Source: an uncultured Bacteroidia bacterium (GTDB taxonomy: Bacteria; Bacteroidota; Bacteroidia; Bacteroidales; UBA932). From it: a stretch of 64,000 nt of DNA. The stretch is from the NCBI GenBank assembly GCA_902801885.1, contig CADCJX010000011.1:1-64000 (forward strand). Reading direction: 5' to 3'. Position 1 is the stretch's first letter. Each line of letters begins with the position of its first letter. The notes under the pieces are model-generated. The model saw only the letters and a list, made by a program, of their open reading frames with translations, had not been told where the DNA came from and did not search any database. Shown here piece after piece: positions 1-8,052 of this stretch. A program made the translations under genes and the position numbers.

Positions 1-234
1 GGGGGCGATGTTCTTCATCTGTTCTTCATTCAATGAAAGCCTGGTCTCCGGAAGCTGCACGGGTGCGGGATCTTCAACCTTGGTTTCCTCCTCCGGAGCT
101 ACCACCTCAACGACTTCTTCCTTATTATTCTCAACAGGGACAATCAGCTCTTCCTCCTGCTTCTCGCAGGAAAAACTCAGCAGCGCAGCAGCCGCCACTG
201 CCATCAGACTGGTTATTAGGTTTAAAGTTTTCAT
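1..234 (-). CDS. Lipoprotein, N-terminal part only (runs off the left edge)
   Basis: Seventy-eight codons are open from an ATG at 232-234 to the window edge, so the protein continues outside. The start reads MKTLNLITSLMAVAAAALLS and ends in a lipobox FSC with Cys23, so this is a type II signal peptide and the protein is lipid-anchored. After the Cys comes a strongly acidic, proline-containing linker of about 45 residues (many Glu-Glu and Val-Glu pairs), as is common between the lipid anchor and the folded domain of surface lipoproteins. It lies 30 bases downstream of the DUF4249-like gene on the same strand and may belong to that operon. The function cannot be judged from this piece. Confidence 0.75.
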   Translation of the reverse strand, partial: MKTLNLITSLMAVAAAALLSFSCEKQEEELIVPVENNKEEVVEVVAPEEETKVEDPAPVQLPETRLSLNEEQMKNIAP

Positions 235-264
235 GAATATATCATGGTTAATAGTATAAATAAA

Positions 265-1320
265 TTATTTCAATTCAATAGGAGGTGCATAATCTCTCTG
301 GCCAGATCCAATAGGAAAACGAATTATGGATTCAGCGCCGAATACCCCTGTAGCTTTACAACCATAAATATCATTATTTACGTTAAATGGTACTCCTTGA
401 ATCGCCTTACTGACATGCAAAATATCAGAGACGTCAACGGTGCCGTCTTTAATTGCATTTTGCAGCCATGTGTTCAATGAATTCGACACAAGGTGTACGT
501 CCGAAATCAGAAGCGGTTCAACATAACCATAATCAGAATCTGCTGAAGGGCGATGCTTCAACGCATAATTGACATCATAATCTCCTGCCAATTCATAAGA
601 TACAATGTCCGTTGCCTGGGTTCCTGATTGTGTTTCAAGACAAATAGCCTTATTGTAAGTTGTGCTCGGGTAACCAATCTCCGTTTTCCAACCAATTTGC
701 GAAACTACGTCTTCCTGCCAGCATGATAGTCCCCATATATTCTCGCTTGTTTTATTAAAGAAATTAGCCCTGTTGGAAGATCTGGTTGCCACATAATCAC
801 TATAGCGAAGTCCACCGCCTTCTTGTGGTTGTCCCAAGAAGAACCAGAGGAAAGAAGGACTCTGGAAATCATCTATACTCGAATCCACCGGTATCCAGAG
901 CACGTTTTCTACTGTGTCATCTGTAGATGGATAATATGCTTTCCTGTATTTACGAATTCCGTCTTTATAAGTCGGACGTTTGGGATAGTCAGTACCAGAG
1001 AAAAACTCAGGCCCCCTGTTGAATTTAATCGTCAAAGTATAATTGATTCCGTCCTGTGGATCGAGGCTCGTTGTCCATATACCATCATCTTCATATTCAA
1101 AATAATAAAAAGAGCCGCCTCGTTCTGCGATATATGCCGTTGTTACATTCTCGGGAGAGACAACTTTCAACTCCGTCTGCCCCGGTTCATTAACAGTCAG
1201 CCGCATGCGTTGAACATTCGTAGTGTCCGTGAGTACACAATAAACAACGTACTCTCTGCCGGAATACTCCTGCTGCTCCCGATGATTACAAGAGATTGCA
1301 ATCACAGAAACGATGAACAA
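265..1320 (-). CDS. Putative DUF4249-like lipoprotein with doubtful start
   Basis: About 350 residues of an exported beta-rich protein. The C-terminal half (GxxxxWLQNAI..., an IYGCKATGVFG-like segment, and a closing RFPIGSG) resembles Bacteroidota DUF4249 proteins, often seen with outer-membrane gene sets; their function is unknown. The only start in frame is TTG at 1318-1320, giving a very short signal FIVSVIAISC with no basic N-terminus. The hydrophobic stretch continues upstream in frame (residues IGALVL) to a TAA stop at about 1339 without any ATG. The true start may therefore be lost, non-standard or hit by a small deletion. It is 63 bases downstream of the C10 peptidase gene on the same strand and probably co-transcribed with it. 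The family call is from memory of the pattern only. Confidence 0.5.
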   Translation of the reverse strand: MFIVSVIAISCNHREQQEYSGREYVVYCVLTDTTNVQRMRLTVNEPGQTELKVVSPENVTTAYIAERGGSFYYFEYEDDGIWTTSLDPQDGINYTLTIKFNRGPEFFSGTDYPKRPTYKDGIRKYRKAYYPSTDDTVENVLWIPVDSSIDDFQSPSFLWFFLGQPQEGGGLRYSDYVATRSSNRANFFNKTSENIWGLSCWQEDVVSQIGWKTEIGYPSTTYNKAICLETQSGTQATDIVSYELAGDYDVNYALKHRPSADSDYGYVEPLLISDVHLVSNSLNTWLQNAIKDGTVDVSDILHVSKAIQGVPFNVNNDIYGCKATGVFGAESIIRFPIGSGQRDYAPPIELK

Positions 1321-1383
1321 GACTAACGCCCCGATATGTTATTAAACCCCTAAAATCCGAAACCTTGCATCGTTATAATGAAT

Positions 1384-2832
1384 TTAATTCATCTGCCCAG
1401 TAGTTATATTATAGATTATGCAAGGAACAATATTATATCCCCTCCAATCATTTGATCCTGCTGAAGGATCAATAACAAAATGATCGTCATCATGATTGCC
1501 ATACCACCCCCAATTCATCAATAAATACTGCGTTTGTTCTGTGGTATTATTAACAATCGAGTAACCATCGTAAGGTGATGGATTAATGGCTAGCATCTCA
1601 CTTTCAGACAAATAGACCGATCCGGTTGGATATAATACTCCTTCTTGGTACTCATAAAAAATAGTTGTTGAATTGCTATACACTGTTTTATCCAAACATC
1701 CATCTATAACCCAAGCATGTCCAGAAGATCCATTCCCAGCGGTAACTAACACAGGTTTTTGGTTATTCAAATTATTCATAACCGTTGAATAAGAGTAATA
1801 ATAACCAGTTCCTGACATTCCACATGGAGCTATGTCGCTTCCAGTAAGAATTGACCCGCTAGTACTACTTACACTGTAAGTAACATCTAATCTGACTCCA
1901 ACATCCATCATAAGATCTGACACATATGAAAAGTTACCAACTCCATTGTTAGTAAGTGGCATATCGTCCCAATGATCTGAATTTACAGTATAGTCATAAT
2001 CATATTTTACTAAACCGACCTTGTATTTATTATTGCCCAAAGAAGCAGAAATATAAGGATCTATTGAATGCCATAAATCATTAGGATATCCAGTTTTATA
2101 ATGGAAATAGTATAAAACCTGCGATACAGCCGTTGGAATACAACCTGTCAAAAAATGAAGATCTATTCCTTGATTATGTAATTGTGGATCAATAGGAAGA
2201 GAAATAAACCATGGATTAGCCTGCCCCCATTTCGTTTGGAGAAGATGAGGAACATCTGCATTATATTGAGTTGTTGTTGAAGTATTTGTGACCATTACCC
2301 ATGCTGCATTTCCCTCTGGTTCTTGAGAACGATTCGACTCTTCGCCAACTATCTTTTTTATACAATTCCATAGTTTAACATTGTCAGGATTATACTCCTT
2401 GATCCCATCTTCTTTTACTCTATACACATTTTCCATGGCCATTTCAAGCCAAATTTCGATTCCAGGGTTCTGCAAATCTTCATCATATAATTGATCGTTT
2501 TCACCTTCACCAAGAATAGTTTGTATTCGCGAGTCAGCAGGAATGGCCATCCAACCTTTTTCAAAATTTACGATATAAAGGCATGTTACTCCATTACAAT
2601 CATATGACTTGATGGACTTTATCGTAGGCCTTTCTTTAAAAGACTTTGCATAATACTCTGCCATGTCTTGAGTGACATTGAATTCTTCCGCATCTATGCC
2701 GGCATCTGAACGGACTTCTAATGACGAAGAATTGGATGACAACATCTCGTCATCAATAACGTATGATTTGCAAGAGAATAATAGACAAGTTGCAAACAGC
2801 GCAAAAACAAAAGCAAGAATTATCTTTTTCAT
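1384..2832 (-). CDS. C10 family (streptopain-like) cysteine peptidase, lipoprotein
   Basis: A 482-residue secreted peptidase. Residues 1-21 are a lipoprotein signal (LLFSC, Cys21). Residues 40-170 match the Spi-like pro-region of Bacteroidota C10 enzymes, which keeps the enzyme inactive until cleaved. The catalytic half begins near 175: the nucleophile is Cys231 in LTGCIPTAVSQVLYYF, the histidine is His372 in GHAWVIDG, and the following LLMNWGWYG carries Asn440 and Trp441 of the oxyanion/support motif. All catalytic positions are present, so the enzyme should be active. Relatives are streptopain of Streptococcus pyogenes and the Bfp proteases of Bacteroides fragilis. It follows a DUF3244-like gene by 41 bases and comes before the DUF4249-like gene. 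Codon use is AT-rich, unlike the central part of the window. Confidence 0.88.
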   Translation of the reverse strand: MKKIILAFVFALFATCLLFSCKSYVIDDEMLSSNSSSLEVRSDAGIDAEEFNVTQDMAEYYAKSFKERPTIKSIKSYDCNGVTCLYIVNFEKGWMAIPADSRIQTILGEGENDQLYDEDLQNPGIEIWLEMAMENVYRVKEDGIKEYNPDNVKLWNCIKKIVGEESNRSQEPEGNAAWVMVTNTSTTTQYNADVPHLLQTKWGQANPWFISLPIDPQLHNQGIDLHFLTGCIPTAVSQVLYYFHYKTGYPNDLWHSIDPYISASLGNNKYKVGLVKYDYDYTVNSDHWDDMPLTNNGVGNFSYVSDLMMDVGVRLDVTYSVSSTSGSILTGSDIAPCGMSGTGYYYSYSTVMNNLNNQKPVLVTAGNGSSGHAWVIDGCLDKTVYSNSTTIFYEYQEGVLYPTGSVYLSESEMLAINPSPYDGYSIVNNTTEQTQYLLMNWGWYGNHDDDHFVIDPSAGSNDWRGYNIVPCIIYNITTGQMN

Positions 2833-2873
2833 ATCTGTTGGTTATTAGTTGATTAATAGTTATTTACTTAAGG

Positions 2874-3281
2874 CTAAACATTGAATTCTCCCTGGTATTG
2901 TTGGCCAGAGGATAAAGTAAATGTGATAATGTAATGGCCGGATCCTAGGGTTATTGGTATCACGGAATAAAGGAATTGCGTATCAACAAAGGTAGAGGAA
3001 TAACCCCCAGTTGAAGAGTTAAGGACTTCAACTTCAATTTCGCCAAGATTACTTCTGAAAGACAGAAGGACAGAAGACAACGACGAATCGTAATACGCGG
3101 AAATAGGAATAAGAGCAGGAGAACGAGGACCATTGGGCTCTGGCCCTTGTTCAGGAATCGGGTTTATCACTATCGCAGTGTCAGCAGGACAGAGGAAAGA
3201 ATCTCTTGCGTTAGCTTTAATCGAAAGCAAAAGAGTTAAGCAAGCAAAACAGAATAAAAAATGATACTTATTTAGGAACAT
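2874..3281 (-). CDS. DUF3244-like small exported protein
   Basis: A 135-residue protein with a signal peptide of about 25 residues (hydrophobic LFCFACLTLLLSI, then ANA). The mature part is a short beta-sandwich: PISAYYDSSLSSVLLSF, GEIEVEVLNSSTGG and a closing LGSGHYIITFTLSSGQQYQGEF. This resembles DUF3244 proteins, which Bacteroidota often encode beside C10 peptidases. Small beta-proteins beside C10 enzymes have been proposed as inhibitors in Bacteroides; whether this one inhibits its neighbour is inference. It is the first gene after a -7-like box at 3323-3330 and probably leads the operon with the peptidase. Confidence 0.65.
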   Translation of the reverse strand: MFLNKYHFLFCFACLTLLLSIKANARDSFLCPADTAIVINPIPEQGPEPNGPRSPALIPISAYYDSSLSSVLLSFRSNLGEIEVEVLNSSTGGYSSTFVDTQFLYSVIPITLGSGHYIITFTLSSGQQYQGEFNV

Positions 3282-3322
3282 GTTTGAATAGTTGATTAAT
3301 TGTTTAATCTTATCAGACTTAA

Positions 3323-3330
3323 CAAAAATA
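3323..3330 (-). promoter_or_regulatory. Bacteroidota -7 box before the DUF3244/C10 operon
   Basis: Reads TATTTTTG on the minus strand, matching TAnnTTTG. It lies 42 bases before the ATG of the DUF3244-like gene and after the terminator of the TPR-HTH gene, which suggests a separate transcript. I see no good -33 element at the expected spacing. Confidence 0.4.
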
Positions 3331-3389
3331 CTCGTTTTAAATGGTTTTATGGTGAAACAAACCTAATTTACCCGTTACATTATTACAGT

Positions 3390-3426
3390 AAAAAAGTGCA
3401 TCTCAGATAACTGAAACGCACTTTTT
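3390..3426 (-). terminator. Likely terminator of the TPR-HTH gene
   Basis: An inverted repeat, AAAAGTGC against GCACTTTT, with an imperfect inner stem, followed on the minus strand by a run of T (A-run at 3390-3395). It lies 34 bases after the stop of the gene at 3460-5103. Confidence 0.5.
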
Positions 3427-3459
3427 GTTAAATAGAATAAAAAAACTGTTACAAAATCA

Positions 3460-5103
3460 TCAATTGCCGTTACAAAACATAAAAAAATCTAGATAAAAGG
3501 CCTTATCAGTTACTGAAGAAGATGAGATTTTATTTTTTAATCGACGTTTTAATACTCTTGTATTGCTTGCCGATTTTCCAAGGATCATGGCCAGAGAAGC
3601 ATTATCGAAACCGGCAAAAATATAACTCGCGAGTAAATATTCATTATCTGTCAAAGAGGGAAAATCTTTTCTGAATCGAATCATGATGTTATCAGATTCT
3701 TGATTTAGCAACTCTTCGAATTTAATATGGGCGTTCTTGTCATCTCTGAGAGTTTTGACCTTGTGTTCTATTTCAAGATAGACACGTTGCAGAGCAGAAT
3801 CGCTTCCATCATCTCCTGAATTACGAATGATTTTATACAAATCTGATAGATAATAAAACTTTGCTTTGACTTTCTCTTTTTCAAGTGTTTTAATTTGATC
3901 CTGCAGGGAAGAAACGAGCAACGTTTTTTTTTCGTTTTCTTCTTTGTCTTTCCTTATTTTCTTACCACATAACATTGCAACGAGCACTGTAATTAATAGA
4001 GCGAAGAGAATAATTGTCAAGAATGTTATTCTTTGATTCTTTACTGTTAATGATTTATTTAGATTGTCCTTTTCGAGAAATACCCTTTGAGAATTTGCAG
4101 CTGACGATATAAGGCTCGCATTTAAAACCGAATCTGATAGTTGCATTGCTTCCCATAGCAAAAGATAAGCTTGTCTAAAATCTCCTTTTTTCAAATGAAT
4201 TCTGTGCAACCAGTAATTGTAATATAGATCGTTTTGACCGGCAGAAGATCGAAGAGTGGTCATTACAGAATCACATTTGGTCCGTTTTCCTTCTGCATAC
4301 AAAGAATAGGCGTAAGCACCATATTGGTTCGTATTATTCAACTTTCCAGAACGAGTTAAAGCACTTTCAAATAAGTCGAGAGCAATGTTGGTGTTTGACT
4401 CCGAAGAAGTCAACAGCGTCATCGCATAGTTCGCTTCAATACTGGAATACAAAGCCGGAGAAGTAGGAGGGGTCTTAAGCAACTCAGTATAACAGGAAAA
4501 TGCGGCGTCCCAGTCTTTTATGTTAACGAGATTTTGCGCCTTTCTGTAAAGTTGTCTGTATTCGCGATCCGAATCATGGGAGTTTTGGAAACATTCAAGA
4601 GATCTGTCAATATATTCCTCGGCCTGGACATAATCTCTTGTCATTGTGTATGTGTCGGCCATTCTGGAGTACAGGATTCCAAGCAGGTTCTGGTCTTCGA
4701 CCTTGGGAGCATATTCAGTTGCTTGGTAGAAGGAAACGATCGCTTGGTTGTAAAGACCAGCATTGTATTGCTCCACACCAAGGTACATAAGGGACTTCAG
4801 CCGGTCTTCCGGACTCCCATGGCGGCCATAGTACTCCACAGCTGGCATTATGATTCTAGTGTCGGCGGTGTCGATGTAATTCTTGTCCAGTGCCATCGCA
4901 TGGAGAAGCGAGAACTTCGCTTTTTCGGCCTTTGTCCGCAATGAGAGGGTGTCGATCTGACGCAGGGCATACAGGGCGCTGTCTGGCCGCTCGTTTATAT
5001 ACGACTCTATATTCAAAAGATCTCTCATTACCCTCCTTCCTCCGCATGAGGTCAGAAAAAGGGGAAAAAAGATAAGTATGATTACGCAAGTAGCCTTTTT
5101 CAT
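3460..5103 (-). CDS. Membrane TPR protein with C-terminal HTH
   Basis: ATG at 5101-5103 gives 547 residues; the longer frame starts at a TTG and is less likely. Residues 1-20 are a lipoprotein-like signal (PLFLTSC, Cys20). Residues about 30-330 are helical TPR-type repeats. One membrane helix lies at about 359-379 (TFLTIILFALLITVLVAMLC). A charged coiled coil follows at 384-420. The C-terminal 60 residues (LTDNEYLLASYIFAGFDNASLAMILGKS...RRLKNKI) look like a LuxR-type helix-turn-helix. This layout is a known Bacteroidota type in which an outside sensor is joined through one helix to a cytoplasmic DNA-binding domain; such genes often lie next to C10 peptidases. It probably regulates the neighbouring peptidase operon. 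That last point is inference. Confidence 0.72.
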   Translation of the reverse strand: MKKATCVIILIFFPLFLTSCGGRRVMRDLLNIESYINERPDSALYALRQIDTLSLRTKAEKAKFSLLHAMALDKNYIDTADTRIIMPAVEYYGRHGSPEDRLKSLMYLGVEQYNAGLYNQAIVSFYQATEYAPKVEDQNLLGILYSRMADTYTMTRDYVQAEEYIDRSLECFQNSHDSDREYRQLYRKAQNLVNIKDWDAAFSCYTELLKTPPTSPALYSSIEANYAMTLLTSSESNTNIALDLFESALTRSGKLNNTNQYGAYAYSLYAEGKRTKCDSVMTTLRSSAGQNDLYYNYWLHRIHLKKGDFRQAYLLLWEAMQLSDSVLNASLISSAANSQRVFLEKDNLNKSLTVKNQRITFLTIILFALLITVLVAMLCGKKIRKDKEENEKKTLLVSSLQDQIKTLEKEKVKAKFYYLSDLYKIIRNSGDDGSDSALQRVYLEIEHKVKTLRDDKNAHIKFEELLNQESDNIMIRFRKDFPSLTDNEYLLASYIFAGFDNASLAMILGKSASNTRVLKRRLKNKISSSSVTDKAFYLDFFMFCNGN

Positions 5104-5125
5104 GAATTGAACCACCTTAGTCAAA

Positions 5126-5133
5126 CAAATATA
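5126..5133 (-). promoter_or_regulatory. Bacteroidota -7 box for the TPR-HTH gene
   Basis: TATATTTG on the minus strand, 22 bases before the ATG at 5103. It supports the ATG over the upstream TTG as start, since the TTG would lie only one base after the -7 box. No clear -33 element. Confidence 0.45.
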
Positions 5134-5223
5134 GCGATTTTACCAAAAATGATTCGTTTGCGTATTTCACTCTAAAAGATCGCCACAACCCTAATTCGCC
5201 AAAAAGTCGCCAAAAATAAAAGA

Positions 5224-5256
5224 AAATCGGCTTCAGAATCACTCTGAAGCCGATTT
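5224..5256 (-). terminator. Terminator downstream of tRNA-Leu
   Basis: A perfect 14-bp stem (AAATCGGCTTCAGA at 5224-5237 with TCTGAAGCCGATTT at 5243-5256) and a 5-base loop, followed on the minus strand by a T-rich tract. It starts 4 bases after the tRNA 3' end. Confidence 0.8.
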
Positions 5257-5260
5257 CAGT

Positions 5261-5342
5261 GCGGTAGGTGAGAGTCGAACTCACACGGGCTAGCGCCCAC
5301 TACCCCCTCAAAGTAGCGTGTATACCATTTCACCACTACCGC
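5261..5342 (-). tRNA. tRNA-Leu (anticodon GAG)
   Basis: An 82-base class II tRNA. The acceptor stem GCGGTAG/CTACCGC is perfect, the T-loop is GTTCGACTC, and there is a long variable arm. The anticodon loop TTGAGGG gives GAG (reads CUU/CUC). No encoded CCA. It is flanked by a consensus promoter and a strong terminator, so it is a single-gene unit. Confidence 0.93.
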
Positions 5343-5370
5343 AGGTATGTCTTCCCGTGAATCGGGATTG

Positions 5371-5401
5371 CAAAAATAGGGAATATTCCTGAAATACCAA
5401 A
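5371..5401 (-). promoter_or_regulatory. Promoter of tRNA-Leu (TTTG-N19-TATTTTTG)
   Basis: On the minus strand TTTG (5398-5401) is followed after exactly 19 bases by TATTTTTG (5371-5378). Four bases after the -7 box comes a hairpin CCCG-ATTCA-CGGG (5354-5366), so it would lie at the very 5' end of the precursor. Confidence 0.75.
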
Positions 5402-5405
5402 ATTT

Positions 5406-5436
5406 TTTCAAGGTTTAATAATTATTCTTATCTTTG
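5406..5436 (+). promoter_or_regulatory. Promoter of rpsP-rimM
   Basis: TATCTTTG at 5429-5436 with TTTC at 5406-5409, 19 bases upstream. Four bases after the -7 box a hairpin CTCCCA-CGGGT-TGGGAG (5441-5457) begins, leaving about 40 bases before the rpsP ATG. Confidence 0.65.
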
Positions 5437-5496
5437 CACGCTCCCACGGGTTGGGAGTAATTGGTTCATTTATTAATTATTAAAAACAGATTCACA

Positions 5497-6045
5497 ATGG
5501 CTGTTAAAATCAGACTTCAGCGCCACGGAAAGAAGAATTTCGCATTCTTCCACATTGTTGTGGCTGACTCTCGCTCACCTCGCGACGGTCGTTTCATCGA
5601 GCAGCTCGGCTCCTACAACCCCAACACCAACCCTGCCACCATCATCCTTGACGGTGAGAGGGCTCTTGCTTGGCTCAATGTCGGTGCCCAACCCACTCTC
5701 GTAACCCGCAGGATCCTCTCCTACGAAGGTGTACTTCTCCGCAAGCACCTCCAGGGTGGTGTCGCCAAGGGCGCCCTTACCCAGGAGCAGGCTGACCAGA
5801 AGTGGAATGAGTGGAAGGCTCAGAGGGATGCCAAGGTCAACGCCAAGAAGGAAGGTCTCGTAAAGGCCGCTTCCGACAAGGCCAAGGCTGCATTCGAGGC
5901 CGAGAAGAAGGTCAATGCTGAAAGGGCCGAGGCCATCGCAAAGAAGGCCGAGGAGCTTGCAGAGGCTCAGCGCAAGGCTGCCGAAGAGGCTGCTGCAAAG
6001 GCCGCCGAGGAGGCTGCCCAGGAAGCACCTGCAGAGGAGGCTTAA
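5497..6045 (+). CDS. rpsP: 30S ribosomal protein S16 with long C-terminal tail
   Basis: The start [20 protein letters not shown] is the classic S16 N-terminus, so the ATG at 5497 is chosen over an upstream TTG in frame. S16 stabilises the 30S subunit during assembly. The core fold takes about 85-95 residues; the total is 182. The rest is a highly charged tail rich in Ala, Lys and Glu, ending in [11 protein letters not shown]. Long tails on S16 are usual in Bacteroidota, but their role is unknown. Four bases separate the stop from rimM, so the two genes are co-transcribed and probably coupled. Confidence 0.95.
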   Translation: MAVKIRLQRHGKKNFAFFHIVVADSRSPRDGRFIEQLGSYNPNTNPATIILDGERALAWLNVGAQPTLVTRRILSYEGVLLRKHLQGGVAKGALTQEQADQKWNEWKAQRDAKVNAKKEGLVKAASDKAKAAFEAEKKVNAERAEAIAKKAEELAEAQRKAAEEAAAKAAEEAAQEAPAEEA

Positions 6046-6049
6046 TCAG

Positions 6050-6574
6050 ATGTCCGGGGCTTCTACAGAACTTCTGCGGATCGCCCGGGTACTGAAGTCC
6101 TACGGTACCGAAGGGGAATTCCTCATGGGTTTCCGCGATGTCGATCCCGAGGACGTGAACCTCGAGGAACCGGTGTTCATCTATTTCGATGGACTTCCGG
6201 TTCCCTTTTTTATTGAAAACTTCACTCTAAAGGGCACTTCCAAGGCCCTGGTCCGCCTCACCGGCATAAAGAGCCTGGCGGACGCGGAAGAGATAGCCGG
6301 CAGCGATGTCTTCGCCCGCCGCTCTTCCATCAACGATCAGGAATATGATGATGAGGATCTCACCGTCGACATGCTGGTGGGCTGGACCCTGCTTGACGAA
6401 GAAGGTTCCGAAATAGGCAGGATATCTGATTTCGAAGACATCCCGGGCAACCCCTGCCTCTATGTCGAGACAGACAAAGGGACCACGATGATTCCACTTC
6501 ACGAAGACCTCATCGTCAGTATAGACGAAGTAACCCTCCGGATCTCCATGAGGATTCCCGAAGGGTTACTTTAA
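6050..6574 (+). CDS. rimM: Ribosome maturation factor RimM
   Basis: A 174-residue protein of normal RimM length. The N-terminal half (RIARVLKSYGTEGEFLM...FIYFDGLPVPFFIE) is the RimM beta-barrel, and the C-terminal half (LVGWTLLDEEGSEIGRISDFEDIPGN...MIPLHEDLIVSID) is the PRC-barrel. RimM helps 30S maturation near the 3' domain of 16S rRNA and binds S19. The pairing rpsP-rimM is common in bacteria. The ATG at 6050 lies 4 bases after the rpsP stop and replaces a longer frame that runs over rpsP. Its downstream neighbour is convergent, and no strong terminator was seen between them. Confidence 0.9.
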   Translation: MSGASTELLRIARVLKSYGTEGEFLMGFRDVDPEDVNLEEPVFIYFDGLPVPFFIENFTLKGTSKALVRLTGIKSLADAEEIAGSDVFARRSSINDQEYDDEDLTVDMLVGWTLLDEEGSEIGRISDFEDIPGNPCLYVETDKGTTMIPLHEDLIVSIDEVTLRISMRIPEGLL

Positions 6575-6592
6575 AGGAACAATTACCAAAAA

Positions 6593-7255
6593 CTATTTGC
6601 GTGCCTCCCATTCAGCCTTGACATCCTGGTAGAAGGATGCCTGGGCGACCTGGGCATAAGGAATAAGCCAGAACAAGCCGATACCGAGGGTGAACATGCT
6701 TAGGATGAACCACCCGGCAAAACCGAGGTAAAGGTAGAAAAGGTCGTACTTATGCCCTTTCATCATCTCGCGGCTGAGATCGATCGCCCTGTTTGCGGAG
6801 AGTTCGGGATAATCCACAAGAATGTAATTGGTCATCGCATAGGACAACGACTTGATTATTCCGGGAATGAAAAACAGGAGTGACCACAGCGCCACGAACA
6901 CTGTCTTCAGGAAAAAACCCCACACATGGTGCCACCAGTTGCCGAAACCGATCCTGAGCTCATTGGAGGTGACCCTGTCATCGCCGGAAAGCAACAGGAC
7001 CTTGAAAGCATTGACAAGTCCGACAAGCAGCGGACCGGCAAGCAGGAACATCCCGAAAAAATACACCCCGAACAAGCCGGACATGGCTTTGGCTGCTGCA
7101 AGGGCAGCAGGATCAGTCTGAAGGGCCTTTATCTCATAAGGAGTTATCAGGATCATGACCACCGCCACGTAGACGATTACTGCAAGAACCGAAGGCCCCC
7201 ACTTACCCTTCAGGGCGGCCAGGGCCTCATTCTTATAGTCTTTGTTGTCCCTCAT
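6593..7255 (-). CDS. DUF975 family membrane protein
   Basis: A 220-residue membrane protein with about five hydrophobic segments (near 18-37, 46-75, 108-135, 165-185 and 190-205). The start RDNKDYKNEALAALKGKWG and the motifs FKVLLLSGDD, LWSLLFFIPGIIKSLSYAMTNYIL and ANRAIDLSREMMKGHK match the DUF975 family. The family's role is unknown. It ends the minus-strand run that begins with the lysine genes and follows the lipoprotein by 14 bases, so it is probably transcribed with it. Confidence 0.75.
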   Translation of the reverse strand: MRDNKDYKNEALAALKGKWGPSVLAVIVYVAVVMILITPYEIKALQTDPAALAAAKAMSGLFGVYFFGMFLLAGPLLVGLVNAFKVLLLSGDDRVTSNELRIGFGNWWHHVWGFFLKTVFVALWSLLFFIPGIIKSLSYAMTNYILVDYPELSANRAIDLSREMMKGHKYDLFYLYLGFAGWFILSMFTLGIGLFWLIPYAQVAQASFYQDVKAEWEARK

Positions 7256-7269
7256 TTCCGTTTGAATAA

Positions 7270-8031
7270 TTAAAACTCCACGCTGAGCTGAACCATGAAA
7301 TTGTCAAGGCAGAAACAAGGAACTAACTTACCCCCTGAAGTCTCGACCTTGAACTTGACTGAATCAAATGAGCCAATGGTAATCTTATTGTTCTGCATCT
7401 CCTTGGCCATCTCCCAGTCTTCCCAATCCTTGACGATCTGGAGCTCCCTGGTGGTGACATAGTCCACAAGATACTTGTCAAGGGAACCCACCAGGTTATT
7501 GTTGTTGTAGAATTCAATGATGACTTTAAGGAAGTCCCCGTCATGGATCTCACCTGCGTCATAAAGCCTCATTGTGTACTCGGAGTTGTTGATGCAGCAA
7601 CCTACGATCTGGGAGGAAGCAGTGTAATAACCGGAGTAGTCAAACTTGATGTCATACTCAGGCATGGAAGGCGTCTGCAGGTAACCGAGATAGCAATTGC
7701 TCACATAAGCACCGGCATCCTTGCCTGCCGAAGTGAAATAGGCCTGCTCATCGGTGTCCTCGCTCCAGCCATGCTTGGTGTTGAACTTGAAACCTCCTTC
7801 GTATCCCTGGTTGAGCTCTGAACTCTGGGAATTGAAATAGGTAATCTGCTCCCATGAGAAGGTAGGAGAGAACATCATGCTGTCAACGACATATTTGGGA
7901 ATGTCACTTTCATACATTTCGAAAGTAGTTCCTAAAGTGAAGGTCGAACTGGCCCTTTGTCCCTTTCCCATGCATGAAGAAAGGGCAACGATTGCTGCCA
8001 GAATGGCAATAATCTTAACTGAATTTTTCAT
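7270..8031 (-). CDS. Lipoprotein, possibly DUF4465-like
   Basis: A 253-residue protein with a lipoprotein signal (MKNSVKIIAILAAIVALSSC, Cys20). The mature part has aromatic, beta-rich segments such as SGYYTASSQIVGCCINNSEYTMRLYDAG, FLKVIIEFYNNNNLVGSLDKYLVDY and a closing CFCLDNFMV. The order GG/F, YAM, D, FYxAD, W, xCxDN recalls DUF4465 or related carbohydrate-binding-like lipoproteins of Bacteroidota, but the match is loose. It starts 21 bases after dapF and could be expressed with it. Function unknown. Confidence 0.5.
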   Translation of the reverse strand: MKNSVKIIAILAAIVALSSCMGKGQRASSTFTLGTTFEMYESDIPKYVVDSMMFSPTFSWEQITYFNSQSSELNQGYEGGFKFNTKHGWSEDTDEQAYFTSAGKDAGAYVSNCYLGYLQTPSMPEYDIKFDYSGYYTASSQIVGCCINNSEYTMRLYDAGEIHDGDFLKVIIEFYNNNNLVGSLDKYLVDYVTTRELQIVKDWEDWEMAKEMQNNKITIGSFDSVKFKVETSGGKLVPCFCLDNFMVQLSVEF

Positions 8032-8052
8032 AATTATTTATTAATTAACACA

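Noticed and set aside
6227..6502. Minus-strand frame inside rimM
   Set aside because: It lies opposite a clear RimM and has no start context or motif.
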